A DNA stretch of 64,000 nucleotides from Pseudomonas taetrolens. GTDB lineage: Bacteria > Pseudomonadota > Gammaproteobacteria > Pseudomonadales > Pseudomonadaceae. Positions 1-9,031 of the stretch are shown here, in pieces (positions within the stretch are counted from its first letter, which is position 1; every line of letters starts with the position of its first letter). The notes under the pieces were generated by a model. That model was not told the DNA's origin and ran no database searches. It saw only the letters and a program-made list of their open reading frames with translations. Position numbers and translations under genes: made by a program. The stretch covers positions 820,001 through 884,000 of the forward strand of contig NZ_LS483370.1 of NCBI RefSeq assembly GCF_900475285.1, read 5' to 3'.

Positions 1-797
1 AGGCGAGCTGCGCCCATGCTGTGTTCAGGGATGGCTGCCAGCAGGGCTTCGCTGTACGGGTGTGCGGGGACATCGAACAGGCCCGGCACGTGACCAACCT
101 CGACCGCCTGACCGGCGTACATGACACACACCCTTTGTGCGGTTTCGGCCACGACGGCAAGGTCGTGGGTGATCAGCACCAGGCCCATGTTCTGTTCGCG
201 CTGCAGGTTGAGCAGCAAGTCCATGATCTGGGCCTGAATGGTCACGTCCAGTGCGGTGGTCGGTTCGTCGGCAATCAACAGCTTGGGTTCACCGGCGATG
301 GCCATGGCAATCGCTACACGCTGGCTCATGCCGCCCGAGAGTTGGTGCGGGTAAGCGTTCATACGGCTGGCGGCGCCGGGGATTTCGACTTTTTCCAGCA
401 ATTCAATGGCTCGCTTGCGCGCGGCCTTGCCGGACATTTTCAGGTGCAGGCGCAGCACTTCTTCGATCTGGAACCCCACGGTGTAACTGGGGTTGAGCGC
501 GGTCATCGGGTCCTGGAACACCATGGCCATGTCTTTGCCGACGATTTGCCGGCGTTGACGGGCGCTGAGGGTCAGCATGTTTTTGCCGTCGAAGTTCAGT
601 GCATCGGCGGTGACGATGCCGGGATGCTCGATCAGGCCCATCAGCGCCATCATGGTCACGGATTTGCCGGACCCCGATTCACCAACAATGGCTAGGACTT
701 CGCCTTTATCCACAGACAGACTGAGCCCGTCGACCACCGGTACGGCCTTGGCGTCACCAAAACGGACGTTGAGATTCTTGATTTCTAGCAGTGACAT
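1..797 (-). CDS. dppD: Dipeptide ABC transporter ATP-binding subunit, partial at left edge
   Basis: One of the two ATPases that energise peptide import at the inner membrane. The visible 265 codons carry a Walker A GESGSGKS near residue 40, Q-loop FQDP near 95, signature LSGGMSQR near 155, Walker B LLIADEP near 175 and an H-loop histidine in LITHDL. The [13 protein letters not shown] region near the truncated end is typical of the oligopeptide/dipeptide ATPase C-terminal extension. The ATG at 797 follows a GAGGAG ribosome site and lies 10 bases after the dppC stop, so it is the fifth-transcribed transport gene of this operon. The C-terminus, and probably dppF beyond it, are outside the window. 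DppD rather than OppD is inferred from the operon. Confidence 0.93.
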   Translation of the reverse strand, partial: MSLLEIKNLNVRFGDAKAVPVVDGLSLSVDKGEVLAIVGESGSGKSVTMMALMGLIEHPGIVTADALNFDGKNMLTLSARQRRQIVGKDMAMVFQDPMTALNPSYTVGFQIEEVLRLHLKMSGKAARKRAIELLEKVEIPGAASRMNAYPHQLSGGMSQRVAIAMAIAGEPKLLIADEPTTALDVTIQAQIMDLLLNLQREQNMGLVLITHDLAVVAETAQRVCVMYAGQAVEVGHVPGLFDVPAHPYSEALLAAIPEHSMGAAR

Positions 798-807
798 GGG
801 AATCTCC

Positions 808-1719
808 TCAGGCGGCATTCTTGAGTTTCGGGTCCAGCGCATCGCGCAGGCCGTCGCCCATCAGGTTGATTGCCAGCACGCTGAGCAAAATGGTCAGACC
901 GGGCAGGCTCACGACCCACCAGGCGCGTTCGATGTAGTCACGGGCCGAGGCCAGCATGGTGCCCCACTCAGGCGTGGGCGGCTGTACGCCAAGGCCCAGG
1001 AAGCCCAGTGCTGCGGCATCGAGAATCGCCGAAGAGAAACTCAAGGTGGCCTGGACGATCAGCGGTGCCATGCAGTTCGGCAGCACGGTGACGAACATCA
1101 GGCGTGGCAGGCCAGCACCGGCCAGACGGGCAGCCGTCACGTAGTCACGGTTCAGTTCGCCCATCACGGCAGCCCGGGTCAGGCGCACGTAGGACGGCAA
1201 GGACACTACGGCAATGGCGATCACGGTATTGATCAGGCCAGGGCCGAGGATGGCGACAATGGCAACAGCCAGCAGCAGCGAAGGCAGGGCCAGCATGATG
1301 TCCATCAAACGCATGATGCCCGGGCCGAGGATGCGCGGGAAAAACCCGGCAAACAGCCCCAGGATCACCCCTGGAATCAGTGAAATGACCACCGAAGACA
1401 AACCGATCAGCAGCGACAGGCGGGAGCCTTCGATCAGACGCGACAGCAGGTCGCGGCCCAACTCGTCAGTGCCGAGCAGAAATTGCCATTGACCGCCCTC
1501 AAGCCAGACCGGCGGCGTCAACAGAAAGTCGCGGTATTGCTCGCTGGGATTGTGCGGTGCGACCCACGGCGCAAAAATCGCGCAGAACACGATCACGCAC
1601 ATGAACATCAGGCCGGCAACGGCGCCCTTGTTCTTGGAGAACGCTTGCCAGAATTCTTTGTAGGGCGATGGATAAAGCAGGCTTTGATCCACGGCTGTAA
1701 CAGGAGTAGGTGTGCTCAT
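808..1719 (-). CDS. dppC: Dipeptide ABC transporter permease DppC
   Basis: Inner-membrane permease of 303 residues that pairs with DppB to form the dipeptide channel. It has an N-terminal membrane segment (about residues 30-55, [22 protein letters not shown]), the OppC_N-type region and the binding-protein-dependent transport signature around [21 protein letters not shown] chose the ATG at 1719 (MSTPTPVTA) rather than the GTG/TTG extensions further upstream, because it lies 10 bases after the dppB stop. The ribosome site there (GAG) is weak, which suggests translational coupling to dppB. Length and order fit the DppBC pair. Confidence 0.93.
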   Translation of the reverse strand: MSTPTPVTAVDQSLLYPSPYKEFWQAFSKNKGAVAGLMFMCVIVFCAIFAPWVAPHNPSEQYRDFLLTPPVWLEGGQWQFLLGTDELGRDLLSRLIEGSRLSLLIGLSSVVISLIPGVILGLFAGFFPRILGPGIMRLMDIMLALPSLLLAVAIVAILGPGLINTVIAIAVVSLPSYVRLTRAAVMGELNRDYVTAARLAGAGLPRLMFVTVLPNCMAPLIVQATLSFSSAILDAAALGFLGLGVQPPTPEWGTMLASARDYIERAWWVVSLPGLTILLSVLAINLMGDGLRDALDPKLKNAA

Positions 1720-1729
1720 GATCAGGATC

Positions 1730-2740
1730 TCAGCGCTGGTGACGGATGCGTGGGTTGGCAAAGCCGTAGAGGATGTCCACCACGAAGTTGACCAGAATCA
1801 CCAGGCAGGCGATTAGCAGGATGCCGTTTTGCACCACGGGGTAGTCCCGTGCGCCAATGGCTTCGATCAGCCATTTGCCGATACCGGGCCACGAAAAAAT
1901 GGTTTCGGTCAGTACGGCGCCGGCCAGCAGGGTACCGACTTGCAGGCCGACCACGGTCAATACCGGAATCAGCGCGTTGCGCAGGCCATGCACGAACACC
2001 ACGCGGGCAGGTGACAGGCCTTTGGCGCGAGCGGTGCGGATGTAGTCTTCGCGCAATACTTCCAGCATGGAGGAGCGGGTCATCCGCGCGATCACCGCCA
2101 GCGGAATGGTGCCCAGCACGATAGCGGGCAGGATCAAGTGGTGCAGCGCATCCCAGAAGGCGTCGGGCTCGTCGCTGAGCAAGGTGTCGATCAGCATGAA
2201 ACCGGTTTTCGGCTCAATGTCGTACAGCAGGTCGATTCGCCCGGAAACCGGGGTCCAGCCCAGGCCGACCGAGAAGAACATGATCAGAATCAGACCCCAC
2301 CAGAAAATCGGCATCGAATAGCCCGCGAGGGAGATGCCCATCACCCCGTGGTCAAAAAACGAGCCTCGTTTGAGGGCTGCAATCACCCCGGCCAGCAGCC
2401 CGAGGATGCCGGCGAACAACGGCGCAGCCATCGACAGCTCCAGAGTGGCGGGGAACAGTGCGCTGAATTCGGTCCACACACTTTCACGGGTTCTTAACGA
2501 TTCACCGAGGTCGCCGTGGGCCAGTTTACCGATGTAGTCAAAATACTGTTCGTACAGCGGCTTGTTCAGGCCCAGACGCTCCATGGCCTGGGCGTGCATC
2601 TCAGGGTCGACCCGACGCTCGCCCATCATGACTTCGACCGGATCGCCGGGGATCATGCGAATCAGGGCGAATGTGAGCAAGGTGATGCCGAAGAACGTGG
2701 GGATCAACAATCCCACTCGGCGGGCTATAAAACTAAACAT
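1730..2740 (-). CDS. dppB: Dipeptide ABC transporter permease DppB
   Basis: Inner-membrane permease of 336 residues. It begins MFSFIARRVGLLIPTFFGITLLTFALIRM, the N-terminal membrane anchor typical of DppB/OppB. About six hydrophobic segments follow, and the EAA-type loop (RTARAKGLSPARVVFVHGLRNALIP) near residue 225 contacts the ATPases. The ATG at 2740 has an upstream GAGGTA site. It follows dppA1 after a 75-base gap that contains a hairpin, then runs into dppC with 10 bases between stop and start, so it is part of a single operon. Confidence 0.94.
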   Translation of the reverse strand: MFSFIARRVGLLIPTFFGITLLTFALIRMIPGDPVEVMMGERRVDPEMHAQAMERLGLNKPLYEQYFDYIGKLAHGDLGESLRTRESVWTEFSALFPATLELSMAAPLFAGILGLLAGVIAALKRGSFFDHGVMGISLAGYSMPIFWWGLILIMFFSVGLGWTPVSGRIDLLYDIEPKTGFMLIDTLLSDEPDAFWDALHHLILPAIVLGTIPLAVIARMTRSSMLEVLREDYIRTARAKGLSPARVVFVHGLRNALIPVLTVVGLQVGTLLAGAVLTETIFSWPGIGKWLIEAIGARDYPVVQNGILLIACLVILVNFVVDILYGFANPRIRHQR

Positions 2741-2774
2741 CGTGTGGTGTACCTCATCAGCCGGTTAGGCAGGT

Positions 2775-2802
2775 CCGCCAGTGCTCGGGTGGGCGCTGGC
2801 GG
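2775..2802 (-). promoter_or_regulatory. Intercistronic hairpin between dppA1 and dppB
   Basis: A 7-bp perfect inverted repeat, CCGCCAG and CTGGCGG, with a 14-base loop sits in the gap after dppA1. No T-run follows on the transcribed strand, so a strong terminator is unlikely. Such hairpins commonly stabilise the upstream binding-protein mRNA relative to the permease genes; that role is inferred here. Confidence 0.45.
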
Positions 2803-2815
2803 GTATTTTATTGTT

Positions 2816-4411
2816 CTACTTCACCTGGGTGGTGGCGAAGTTGTTATTGGTCAGCGGGCTAAGGGTATAACCCTCGACGTTGTTGCGTCTGGCGGTAAAG
2901 AGCATGGGGTGTGTCACGTTAATCCAGGGCTGGTCCTGATGGAAAATGACCTGGGCCTGTTCATAGAGTGCAGCCCGCTCAGCGGGTTCACTGATATTAC
3001 GGGCCCGGGTGATCAGTGCCTCGAAGTCTTTATTGCACCAGCGGGCGTAGTTTTCGCCGTTCTTGGCGGCCTCGCAGCTCAGCAACGGGGTCAGGAAATT
3101 GTCCGGGTCGCCGTTGTCACCGCCCCAGCCGGTTGAGACCAGATCGTGCTCGCCCGCCTTGGCGCGCTTGAGCATTTCACCCCATTCCATCACCCGGATA
3201 TCCAGCGTCAGACCGATTTTTTTCAGGTCCGATTGCAACAACTGTGCGCCGAGCATCGGATTCGGGTTGGTCGGGCCACCGCCGTTTCGGGTAAAGAGGG
3301 TGATGACATAACCGGGTGGTACACCGGCTTCCTTGAGCAATGCACGGGCTTTGTCCAGATCGCGAGGCGGGCTCTGGATGCTGGTGTTGAACCCGAGCAT
3401 GGTCGGTGGATACGGGTTGACTGCAATCAGGGCATTGCCCTTACCGTGCACGGTGTTGAGGTAAGTTTCTTTGTCGAAGGCGATATCGAGGGCCTGGCGC
3501 ACCCGGACATCGCTCAGGTACTTGTGGCCGGTATTGATGGCGATATAGCTGGTCATCAGCGCAGCCAGCTCATCGACTTTCAGGTTCGGGTCTTTGCGGA
3601 TGTTCTTGACGTCATCGGGCTTGGGGTAGAGCGCGATCTGGCATTCGTTGGCCTTGAGCTTTTGCTGGCGCACGTTGCTGTCGGTACTGATGGCAAAGAT
3701 CAGGTTATCGCTGGGCGGCTTGCCGCGGAAGTAATCCGGGTTGGCCTTGAAGCGTACCTGAGCGTCCTTGTTGTACCGCACGAAAATAAACGGGCCGGTG
3801 CCAATGGGTTTGCTGTTCAACTCCTGGGTTTTGCCGGCTTTGAGCAACTGGTCGGCGTACTCCGAGGAGTAGATCGAGGTGAACGGTATGGCCACGTCAC
3901 GTAAGAACGGTGATTCGGCATGATTGAGGGTGAATTTGACGGTCATGTCGTCAACTTTTTCGACGCTTTTGAGCAGGCTCTTGAAGCCCATGCTTTCAAA
4001 GTAGGGGTAACCGACCAACGATTTGCTGTGCCACGGGTGCTTTGGGTCCAGCTGGCGCTGAAAGCTCCAGACCACGTCGTCGGCATTCAGGGTTCGGGTC
4101 GGTTGGAAATAGTCAGTGGTGTGGAACTTGACGCCGGGGCGCAGGTAAAACGTGTATTCAAGGCCGTCCGGGCTGATCTCCCAGCGCTCGGCCAGGGCAG
4201 GTTCGATATCCGTAGTGCCGGGTTTGAAGTCGACCAGTCGATTGAGCACGGTTTCTGCCGACGCATCGGTGGTGACGGCGGTGGTGTACTGAACGATGTC
4301 AAAACCTTCGGGGCTGGCTTCGGTGCAGACCACCAGGTTTTTGGCAGACACACTGACAGCCGTGCAGATCAGTGCAGCGGCAAGGGTGGTGCGCAATGGA
4401 AGTCGTTTCAT
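2816..4411 (-). CDS. dppA: Periplasmic dipeptide-binding protein (SBP family 5), copy 1
   Basis: Solute-binding protein of 531 residues that delivers di/oligopeptides to the DppBC permease. It has a Sec signal peptide (MKRLPLRTTLAAALICTAVSVSA, about 23 residues) followed by NLVVCTEASPEGFD, the usual family-5 start. The motif RPGVKFHTTDYFQPTRTLNADDVVWSF is the family-5 lobe signature. I chose the ATG at 4411, which follows GAGAGG, over an upstream in-frame start that would bury the signal peptide. It is clearly paralogous to the binding protein at 6032-7633 and lies between the porin gene and dppB. Its individual ligand specificity cannot be read from the sequence. Confidence 0.93.
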   Translation of the reverse strand: MKRLPLRTTLAAALICTAVSVSAKNLVVCTEASPEGFDIVQYTTAVTTDASAETVLNRLVDFKPGTTDIEPALAERWEISPDGLEYTFYLRPGVKFHTTDYFQPTRTLNADDVVWSFQRQLDPKHPWHSKSLVGYPYFESMGFKSLLKSVEKVDDMTVKFTLNHAESPFLRDVAIPFTSIYSSEYADQLLKAGKTQELNSKPIGTGPFIFVRYNKDAQVRFKANPDYFRGKPPSDNLIFAISTDSNVRQQKLKANECQIALYPKPDDVKNIRKDPNLKVDELAALMTSYIAINTGHKYLSDVRVRQALDIAFDKETYLNTVHGKGNALIAVNPYPPTMLGFNTSIQSPPRDLDKARALLKEAGVPPGYVITLFTRNGGGPTNPNPMLGAQLLQSDLKKIGLTLDIRVMEWGEMLKRAKAGEHDLVSTGWGGDNGDPDNFLTPLLSCEAAKNGENYARWCNKDFEALITRARNISEPAERAALYEQAQVIFHQDQPWINVTHPMLFTARRNNVEGYTLSPLTNNNFATTQVK

Positions 4412-4447
4412 AGCAACCCTCTCCAATTGGTTGAGCCAGCGAAAGGG

Positions 4448-4476
4448 CTGCAGCTGATAGTTTGAATCAGCTGCAG
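4448..4476 (-). promoter_or_regulatory. Perfect 11-bp hairpin between porin and dppA1
   Basis: CTGCAGCTGAT at 4448-4458 and its exact reverse complement at 4466-4476 enclose a 7-base loop, in the 87-base gap between the porin stop and the dppA1 start. There is no clear T-run on the minus strand. It is likely an mRNA-stability or attenuation element rather than a full terminator. Confidence 0.5.
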
Positions 4477-4498
4477 CCTGGTTGGGCAAGACTGGTGC

Positions 4499-5866
4499 TT
4501 ACAGAATGTTGAACGGAATGGTGGTCACCAGGCGGAACTCGTTGATGTCGCCGTCGGACTGGTTTTTGCTGGCTCGGTGAGTGGTGTAGGTGGCGCGAAT
4601 GGCAGTGGCTTTCAGGGGGCCGCTCTGAATGGCATAGGACGTACCGATGCTGTACTCGGAGTGGGTTTCATCGTCCATGCTTCTCACGTCATAGGCATCA
4701 CCCTTGTACTTGGTGCCGTTAATGTCCCAGCCGCGGGCGTGGTAAGCATTGAACTTGAGGCCCGGAATACCGTACTGCGCCATGTTGATGACGTAGGCCA
4801 CCTGGAAGGACTTCTCATTCGGGCCGTTAAAGTCCGAGAGCAGGGAGTTGGCCAGGTAGATGCCGTTGGTTTCGTGCAGGTAGTCGAAATACTCGTCACC
4901 GATGACTTGCTGGTACGAGAATGTCACGGTATGGGCCTGGTGAGTCAGGCCCATCGCCAGGCTGAAGGTATCGTTATTGATATCCCCCATGGCCTTGCTG
5001 CCGGTGTCGACGGTTTTGTAGTAGTTGAGGTTGGTGTTCAGCCCCAGTACGGCGTTGTCACCCCAATCGTGCACCGCGCCGAAGTAGTACTGGTTCCAGA
5101 AGTCTTCAACGTGAGTGGCGTACAACGAAGTCTTCAGGTTCTTGAACGGTTGGTAGTTCACGCCGCCAACGCTGGCACGGTCGGTTTCGACGCCGGTGGC
5201 GCTGTACTCGGAGCGAAACTTGCTCAGGCTCTGTTCGGTACGTGGCGATACCCGGTCAAAGGAGCCGGCATCGAAGGACAGGTTATTGAACTCTTCGCTG
5301 TGCAGGCCCACCCCCTGGAAGCTTGATGGCAGTGCACGGTTACCGATCACATCGATGGTCGGGCTGCTGAAGTTCTGTCGGCCCACGGTCAGTGTGGTGT
5401 TGGAAATGCGTGCCTGCAGGTTGGCCAGGCCGAGCTTGCTCCACTGACCCACTGCATCGCCATCGTTGCGAGTCAGGGTACGGTTGTTGACCCCGGCAAT
5501 GTCATTGGCGTCGCGGTCCAGCGCGATGGCGTTGTAGGCCGCCACCTGGGTCTTGAAACCTACCGTGCCTTGGGTGAAGCCCGAGCTGTAGTCGAGGATG
5601 GTGCCCTGTACCCAGTTAATCCGGCGCGGGGTGCTTTTTTGCACACCGTTGTCGTTATAGGTGAAGCGCCCGCCATGCCGTTTGAGTTCGTTGGCGTACC
5701 AGTTACGGGTGGTGCCACTCAGCGTCTGTTCTTCAAAAAAACCCTTTGTTTCGCTCTGGGCGCTGCTGTCGGATTTCAGCCCGGTAGGGATGAACTCTTC
5801 TGCGTGGGCCATCGCAGTGAGGCTGCTGATGGACAAGGCGAGCACTGCGCAGCTTGTTACTTTCAT
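4499..5866 (-). CDS. opdP: OprD-family outer-membrane porin of the dpp operon (OpdP-like)
   Basis: Outer-membrane channel of 455 residues that probably admits small peptides for the Dpp transporter. A 22-residue signal peptide (ending AMAHA) precedes EEFIPTGLKSDSSAQSETKGFFEEQTL. Family hallmarks are [60 protein letters not shown] and a C-terminal beta-strand ending in NIL. The start at 5866 follows AAGGAG. Its position between two dppA genes mirrors the known peptide-porin arrangement of Pseudomonas dpp loci, so the OpdP assignment rests mainly on context. Confidence 0.88.
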   Translation of the reverse strand: MKVTSCAVLALSISSLTAMAHAEEFIPTGLKSDSSAQSETKGFFEEQTLSGTTRNWYANELKRHGGRFTYNDNGVQKSTPRRINWVQGTILDYSSGFTQGTVGFKTQVAAYNAIALDRDANDIAGVNNRTLTRNDGDAVGQWSKLGLANLQARISNTTLTVGRQNFSSPTIDVIGNRALPSSFQGVGLHSEEFNNLSFDAGSFDRVSPRTEQSLSKFRSEYSATGVETDRASVGGVNYQPFKNLKTSLYATHVEDFWNQYYFGAVHDWGDNAVLGLNTNLNYYKTVDTGSKAMGDINNDTFSLAMGLTHQAHTVTFSYQQVIGDEYFDYLHETNGIYLANSLLSDFNGPNEKSFQVAYVINMAQYGIPGLKFNAYHARGWDINGTKYKGDAYDVRSMDDETHSEYSIGTSYAIQSGPLKATAIRATYTTHRASKNQSDGDINEFRLVTTIPFNIL

Positions 5867-5947
5867 GGTTGAGGCTCCTTCACTTTCTTTTTTTATTGCC
5901 GGTACTTTTTGGTTTTGCCCGGCTGTTGTGGAACGTCGTACAGCAAT

Positions 5948-5959
5948 GCAAACGTTTGC
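5948..5959. promoter_or_regulatory. 12-bp palindrome GCAAACGTTTGC upstream of the porin
   Basis: A perfect palindrome that looks like the core of LacI/GalR-family operators (compare the PurR core). It lies 82 bases upstream of the porin start. The 9-base piece AACGTTTGC recurs upstream of dppA2 at 7803-7811. No regulator can be named from this window. Confidence 0.3.
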
Positions 5960-5979
5960 CCGGCGCCCTTGGCCGAAAT

Positions 5980-6011
5980 TTCACCCCTGCGCCCCCAAGC
6001 GCCGGGGTGAA
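5980..6011 (-). promoter_or_regulatory. Intercistronic hairpin between dppA2 and porin
   Basis: TTCACCCC at 5980-5987 pairs with GGGGTGAA at 6004-6011 across a 16-base GC-rich loop, just after the dppA2 stop. No T-run follows. It is probably a 3'-end stabiliser or a partial transcription block between the abundant binding protein and the next gene. Confidence 0.45.
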
Positions 6012-6031
6012 GCTCAAACGGATGCGTGGAA

Positions 6032-7633
6032 CTAGTCGTCTAGACTGACGCCCGAGAAGGCGTTACGACCAAAGGGACTTACGGTGAAACCCTGGACCTT
6101 GGCACTCAAGGGCTGGTTGACCATCGAGTGGGCAATCGGTGTGATCGGGACCTGCTGCTTGAGCAATTGTTGTGCCTGTTTGTACAGCACGGTGCGTTGA
6201 TCGCGGTCGGTCACGGCCTTGGCGTTTTTGATCAGCGTGTCGTATTGCGGATCGCACCACATGGAGTAGTTGTTGCCGCCGATCGCGTCGCAGCTGTAAA
6301 GCGTGCCCAGCCAGTTGTCCGGGTCACCGTTGTCGCCGGTCCAGCCGATCAGGCTGACGTCGTGCTCGCCATTTTTGGTGCGCTTGATGTACTCGCCCCA
6401 TTCATAACTGACGATCTTGACCTTGAGCCCGATCTTGTCCCAGTCCGACTGCAGCATTTCGGCCATCAGCTTGGCGTTGGGGTTGTACGGGCGTTGCACC
6501 GGCATGGCCCAGAGAGTGATCTCGGTGCCTTCCTTGACCCCGGCAGCCTTGAGCAGCTCTTTGGCTTTCTCCGGGTTGTAGGCGGCGTCGGTAATTGTCT
6601 CGTCGTAGGACCATTGGGTGGGCGGCATCGCATTGACGGCTTTCTGCCCGGCGCCCTGGTACACCGCTTTGAGAATCGCGTCCTTGTTGACGGCCATGTC
6701 CAGCGCCTGGCGCACCTGGAGCTGATCAAACGGCTTGTGCTGCACGTTGTAGGCGATATAACCAAGGTTGAACCCGGGTTTCTCAATGACTTGCAGCTTG
6801 GGGTCGGCCTTGAGGCTGGCCACGTCTGCCGGGCGCGGGTTGAGTGACACCTGGCATTCGTTTTTACGCAGCTTTTGCATGCGTGCCGAGGCATCGGTAT
6901 TGATCGAGAAAATCAGGTTGTCGAGTTTGACCTGATCGGGTTTCCAGTAGTCCTTGTTGGCGGCATAGCGGATGTTCGAGTCTTTTTGATAGCGCTGGAA
7001 GACATACGGGCCGGTGCCGATCGGCTTCTGGTTGATATCGGAAGGTTTGCCTTCCTTGAGCAGCTTGTCGACGTACTCGGCAGACTCGATAGAAGCAAAG
7101 TGCATGGCCATGTTCTGGATGAATGCAGCGTCCACTGTGTTCAGGGTGAACTTGACGGTCTTGTCATCGAGCTTTTCCACCTTGGCGATGTTTTTATCCA
7201 TGCCCATGTCGGTGAAATAAGGGAATTCGGTGGGGTAGGCCTTACGAAACGGCATGTCTTTGTCGAGCATGCGGTTGAAGGTGAAGAGCACGTCGTCGGC
7301 GTTGAATTCGCGGGTTGGCTTGAAGTACGGCGTGGTGTGGAACTTGACCCCGTCACGCAAATAGAAGGTGTAGGTCAGATTGTCGGGGGAAATATCCCAG
7401 CGGGTCGCCAGGCCGGGTTCAACTTTGGTGCCGCCACGTTCGAACTGGGTGAGTCGGTTGTAAATGGTTTCGGCCGATGCGTCGAAGTCAGTGCCGGTGG
7501 TGTACTGACCTGGGTCAAAGCCAGCCGGACTGCCTTCAGAGCAATACACCAGGTTATTCGCAGCTTGGGCGAAAGGTGCACTTGCCAGCAGGCTGGCGCC
7601 CACTAAAAACGGAATGACCGCGTGTTTGAACAT
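6032..7633 (-). CDS. Periplasmic dipeptide-binding protein (SBP family 5), copy 2
   Basis: First gene of the operon, 533 residues. The signal peptide MFKHAVIPFLVGASLLASAPFAQA is followed by ANNLVYCSEGSPAGFDPGQYTTGTDFDASAE, a strong DppA-type N-terminus. The lobe signature RDGVKFHTTPYFKPTREFNADDVLF is present. The ATG at 7633 has GAGG 8 bases upstream and is preferred over a start 108 bases earlier, which would precede the signal sequence. It is paralogous to the protein at 2816-4411; both presumably feed the same DppBCD permease with different peptide preference, as reported for multi-DppA pseudomonads. Confidence 0.92.
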   Translation of the reverse strand: MFKHAVIPFLVGASLLASAPFAQAANNLVYCSEGSPAGFDPGQYTTGTDFDASAETIYNRLTQFERGGTKVEPGLATRWDISPDNLTYTFYLRDGVKFHTTPYFKPTREFNADDVLFTFNRMLDKDMPFRKAYPTEFPYFTDMGMDKNIAKVEKLDDKTVKFTLNTVDAAFIQNMAMHFASIESAEYVDKLLKEGKPSDINQKPIGTGPYVFQRYQKDSNIRYAANKDYWKPDQVKLDNLIFSINTDASARMQKLRKNECQVSLNPRPADVASLKADPKLQVIEKPGFNLGYIAYNVQHKPFDQLQVRQALDMAVNKDAILKAVYQGAGQKAVNAMPPTQWSYDETITDAAYNPEKAKELLKAAGVKEGTEITLWAMPVQRPYNPNAKLMAEMLQSDWDKIGLKVKIVSYEWGEYIKRTKNGEHDVSLIGWTGDNGDPDNWLGTLYSCDAIGGNNYSMWCDPQYDTLIKNAKAVTDRDQRTVLYKQAQQLLKQQVPITPIAHSMVNQPLSAKVQGFTVSPFGRNAFSGVSLDD

Positions 7634-7786
7634 GGTGGCCTCATGATTTTTGTCATTTTTGAGTTGAGGGCGACCTTGTGAGTCGACCCGGCGATACTTA
7701 TGCACAGCCCATACCCAATGCAATATGTGAAAAGGGTTCAAGTATGAAAACGTGGAACGATCGTACAGGAATGTCGCATTTATATA

Positions 7787-7833
7787 ATTTTTGACGCATT
7801 TGAACGTTTGCGTCCCGATTTTTGACTCATTTG
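7787..7833. promoter_or_regulatory. Direct repeat pair in the dppA2 promoter region
   Basis: ATTTTTGACGCATTTG at 7787-7802 and ATTTTTGACTCATTTG at 7818-7833 match at 15 of 16 positions, with starts 31 bases apart, close to three helical turns. They lie 154-200 bases upstream of dppA2. A binding site for a dimeric activator or repressor is the simplest reading. The surrounding 7640-7990 contains no gene. Confidence 0.4.
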
Positions 7834-7997
7834 TTTACACGTTATGGGGCAGTAGAACACTGCATTGCCCTGTTTTAGGTCAGAGGTGTTACTTATCTAG
7901 ACTCTTGCTTTTAAAAGATGTCAGGCATTGTTGATTTGCCTTGTAGGACGCATCTTTTTAAAGATCGGAAGGTCTGTAGGACTTTTATCCGGAACAT

Positions 7998-8034
7998 AAA
8001 AAAGCCCCCGAAGCAGGAGCGCTTCAGGGGCTTT
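7998..8034 (-). terminator. Rho-independent terminator of the SIMPL gene
   Basis: AAGCCCCCGAAGC and GCTTCAGGGGCTT form a near-perfect 13-bp stem with a short loop. Read on the minus strand it is followed by TTTTTT, and it begins about 20 bases after the stop at 8055. Confidence 0.85.
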
Positions 8035-8054
8035 GTAGGACGCAGCAATGTGTC

Positions 8055-8771
8055 TTACGGCATCTGGACTTCAATCACGCCATCCGCGCTCATGCTGACT
8101 TCACTGGTACCGGCTTCGATCTCGGGTGTCGGGGGCGAGTCCATGGCAGGCGAGGCGGCTTTCATCATCATTTCGCTGCGCATGTAGGGTTGCGGATAGC
8201 CATTGCTGTTCAGGTTCAGGTTGACGATCTTGTAACCTTTGCCCCCCAGCGCATCGGTGGCCATTTGTGCACGAGCCCTGAACGCGTTAACGGCATCTTT
8301 AAGCAAGGCATCCTGGCTGGCGATGCGGGTTGCCTTGGCCACGGTAAATTGCATGCTGCCCATTTTCAGGGTTTGCATCAGATCACCTGTGAGCTTGGAC
8401 AATGCTGAAAAGTCCGCGCTTTCCAGGCGCAGCTCGGCGCGTTCACGCCAGGCGGTGATCTTCTGGGATTTGTTGTCGTAAACCGGGTAGCTGTTGCGGT
8501 TGCCCTGACGCAGGGTCACGCCCTTGACTTGCTTCGCCTCGCCAATGGCCTTGTTCATGGCAGTGGTGATCTCGGCTGCCAGCTTGGCCGCATCGGTATT
8601 TTGCGCCTCGGTGTACAGCGTCACGACCATCAAGTCGCGTGGGACTTCCTGACTGGCTTCAGCGCGCAGGGATATCTGGTTGTAATGAACGTCTTCAGCC
8701 AACGCCGGCAGGCTGGCAAGGGCGCCAATGCTGAGGGTCAGAAGGGCTGCTGTACGCTGGAATGTAAACAT
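8055..8771 (-). CDS. Periplasmic SIMPL (DUF541) domain protein
   Basis: A 238-residue exported protein. The signal peptide MFTFQRTAALLTLSIGALASLPALA is cleaved before EDVHYNQISLRAEASQEVPRDLMVVTLYTEAQ, which is the characteristic SIMPL start. The domain covers the rest, with the conserved GVTLRQGNRNSYPVYDNKSQKITAWRERAELRLES stretch. The ATG at 8771 follows AAGGAGC. The biochemical role of these proteins is poorly defined; some are induced by envelope or oxidative stress. It is divergent from roxS across 260 bases and has its own terminator. Confidence 0.85.
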   Translation of the reverse strand: MFTFQRTAALLTLSIGALASLPALAEDVHYNQISLRAEASQEVPRDLMVVTLYTEAQNTDAAKLAAEITTAMNKAIGEAKQVKGVTLRQGNRNSYPVYDNKSQKITAWRERAELRLESADFSALSKLTGDLMQTLKMGSMQFTVAKATRIASQDALLKDAVNAFRARAQMATDALGGKGYKIVNLNLNSNGYPQPYMRSEMMMKAASPAMDSPPTPEIEAGTSEVSMSADGVIEVQMP

Positions 8772-9031
8772 GAAAGCTCCTTGTGGGTAACGCCGTGCAG
8801 TGTTGTTTTGGCCGGCGTCAAACCCATAAGACTGTAGAGGGTGGCCATCAGTTCGCCCAGTTACATTTTCAATACATCTGACGGTATGGCGTCGACCCTG
8901 TTGCGACTGACTTTTCGTCTAGCCTCAATCCTTAAAAAAACACTGTGGCCCATTGCCGCAGTTTTGCCTGTCAGGCCATCAGCTTGGTTATACTCCCTGC
9001 GATCCGCCTGGAGCGCTCATCAGGAGAGCTC

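Noticed and set aside
21..695. Plus-strand ORF of 224 residues at the left edge
   Set aside because: It is the antisense frame of dppD, whose motifs are unambiguous.
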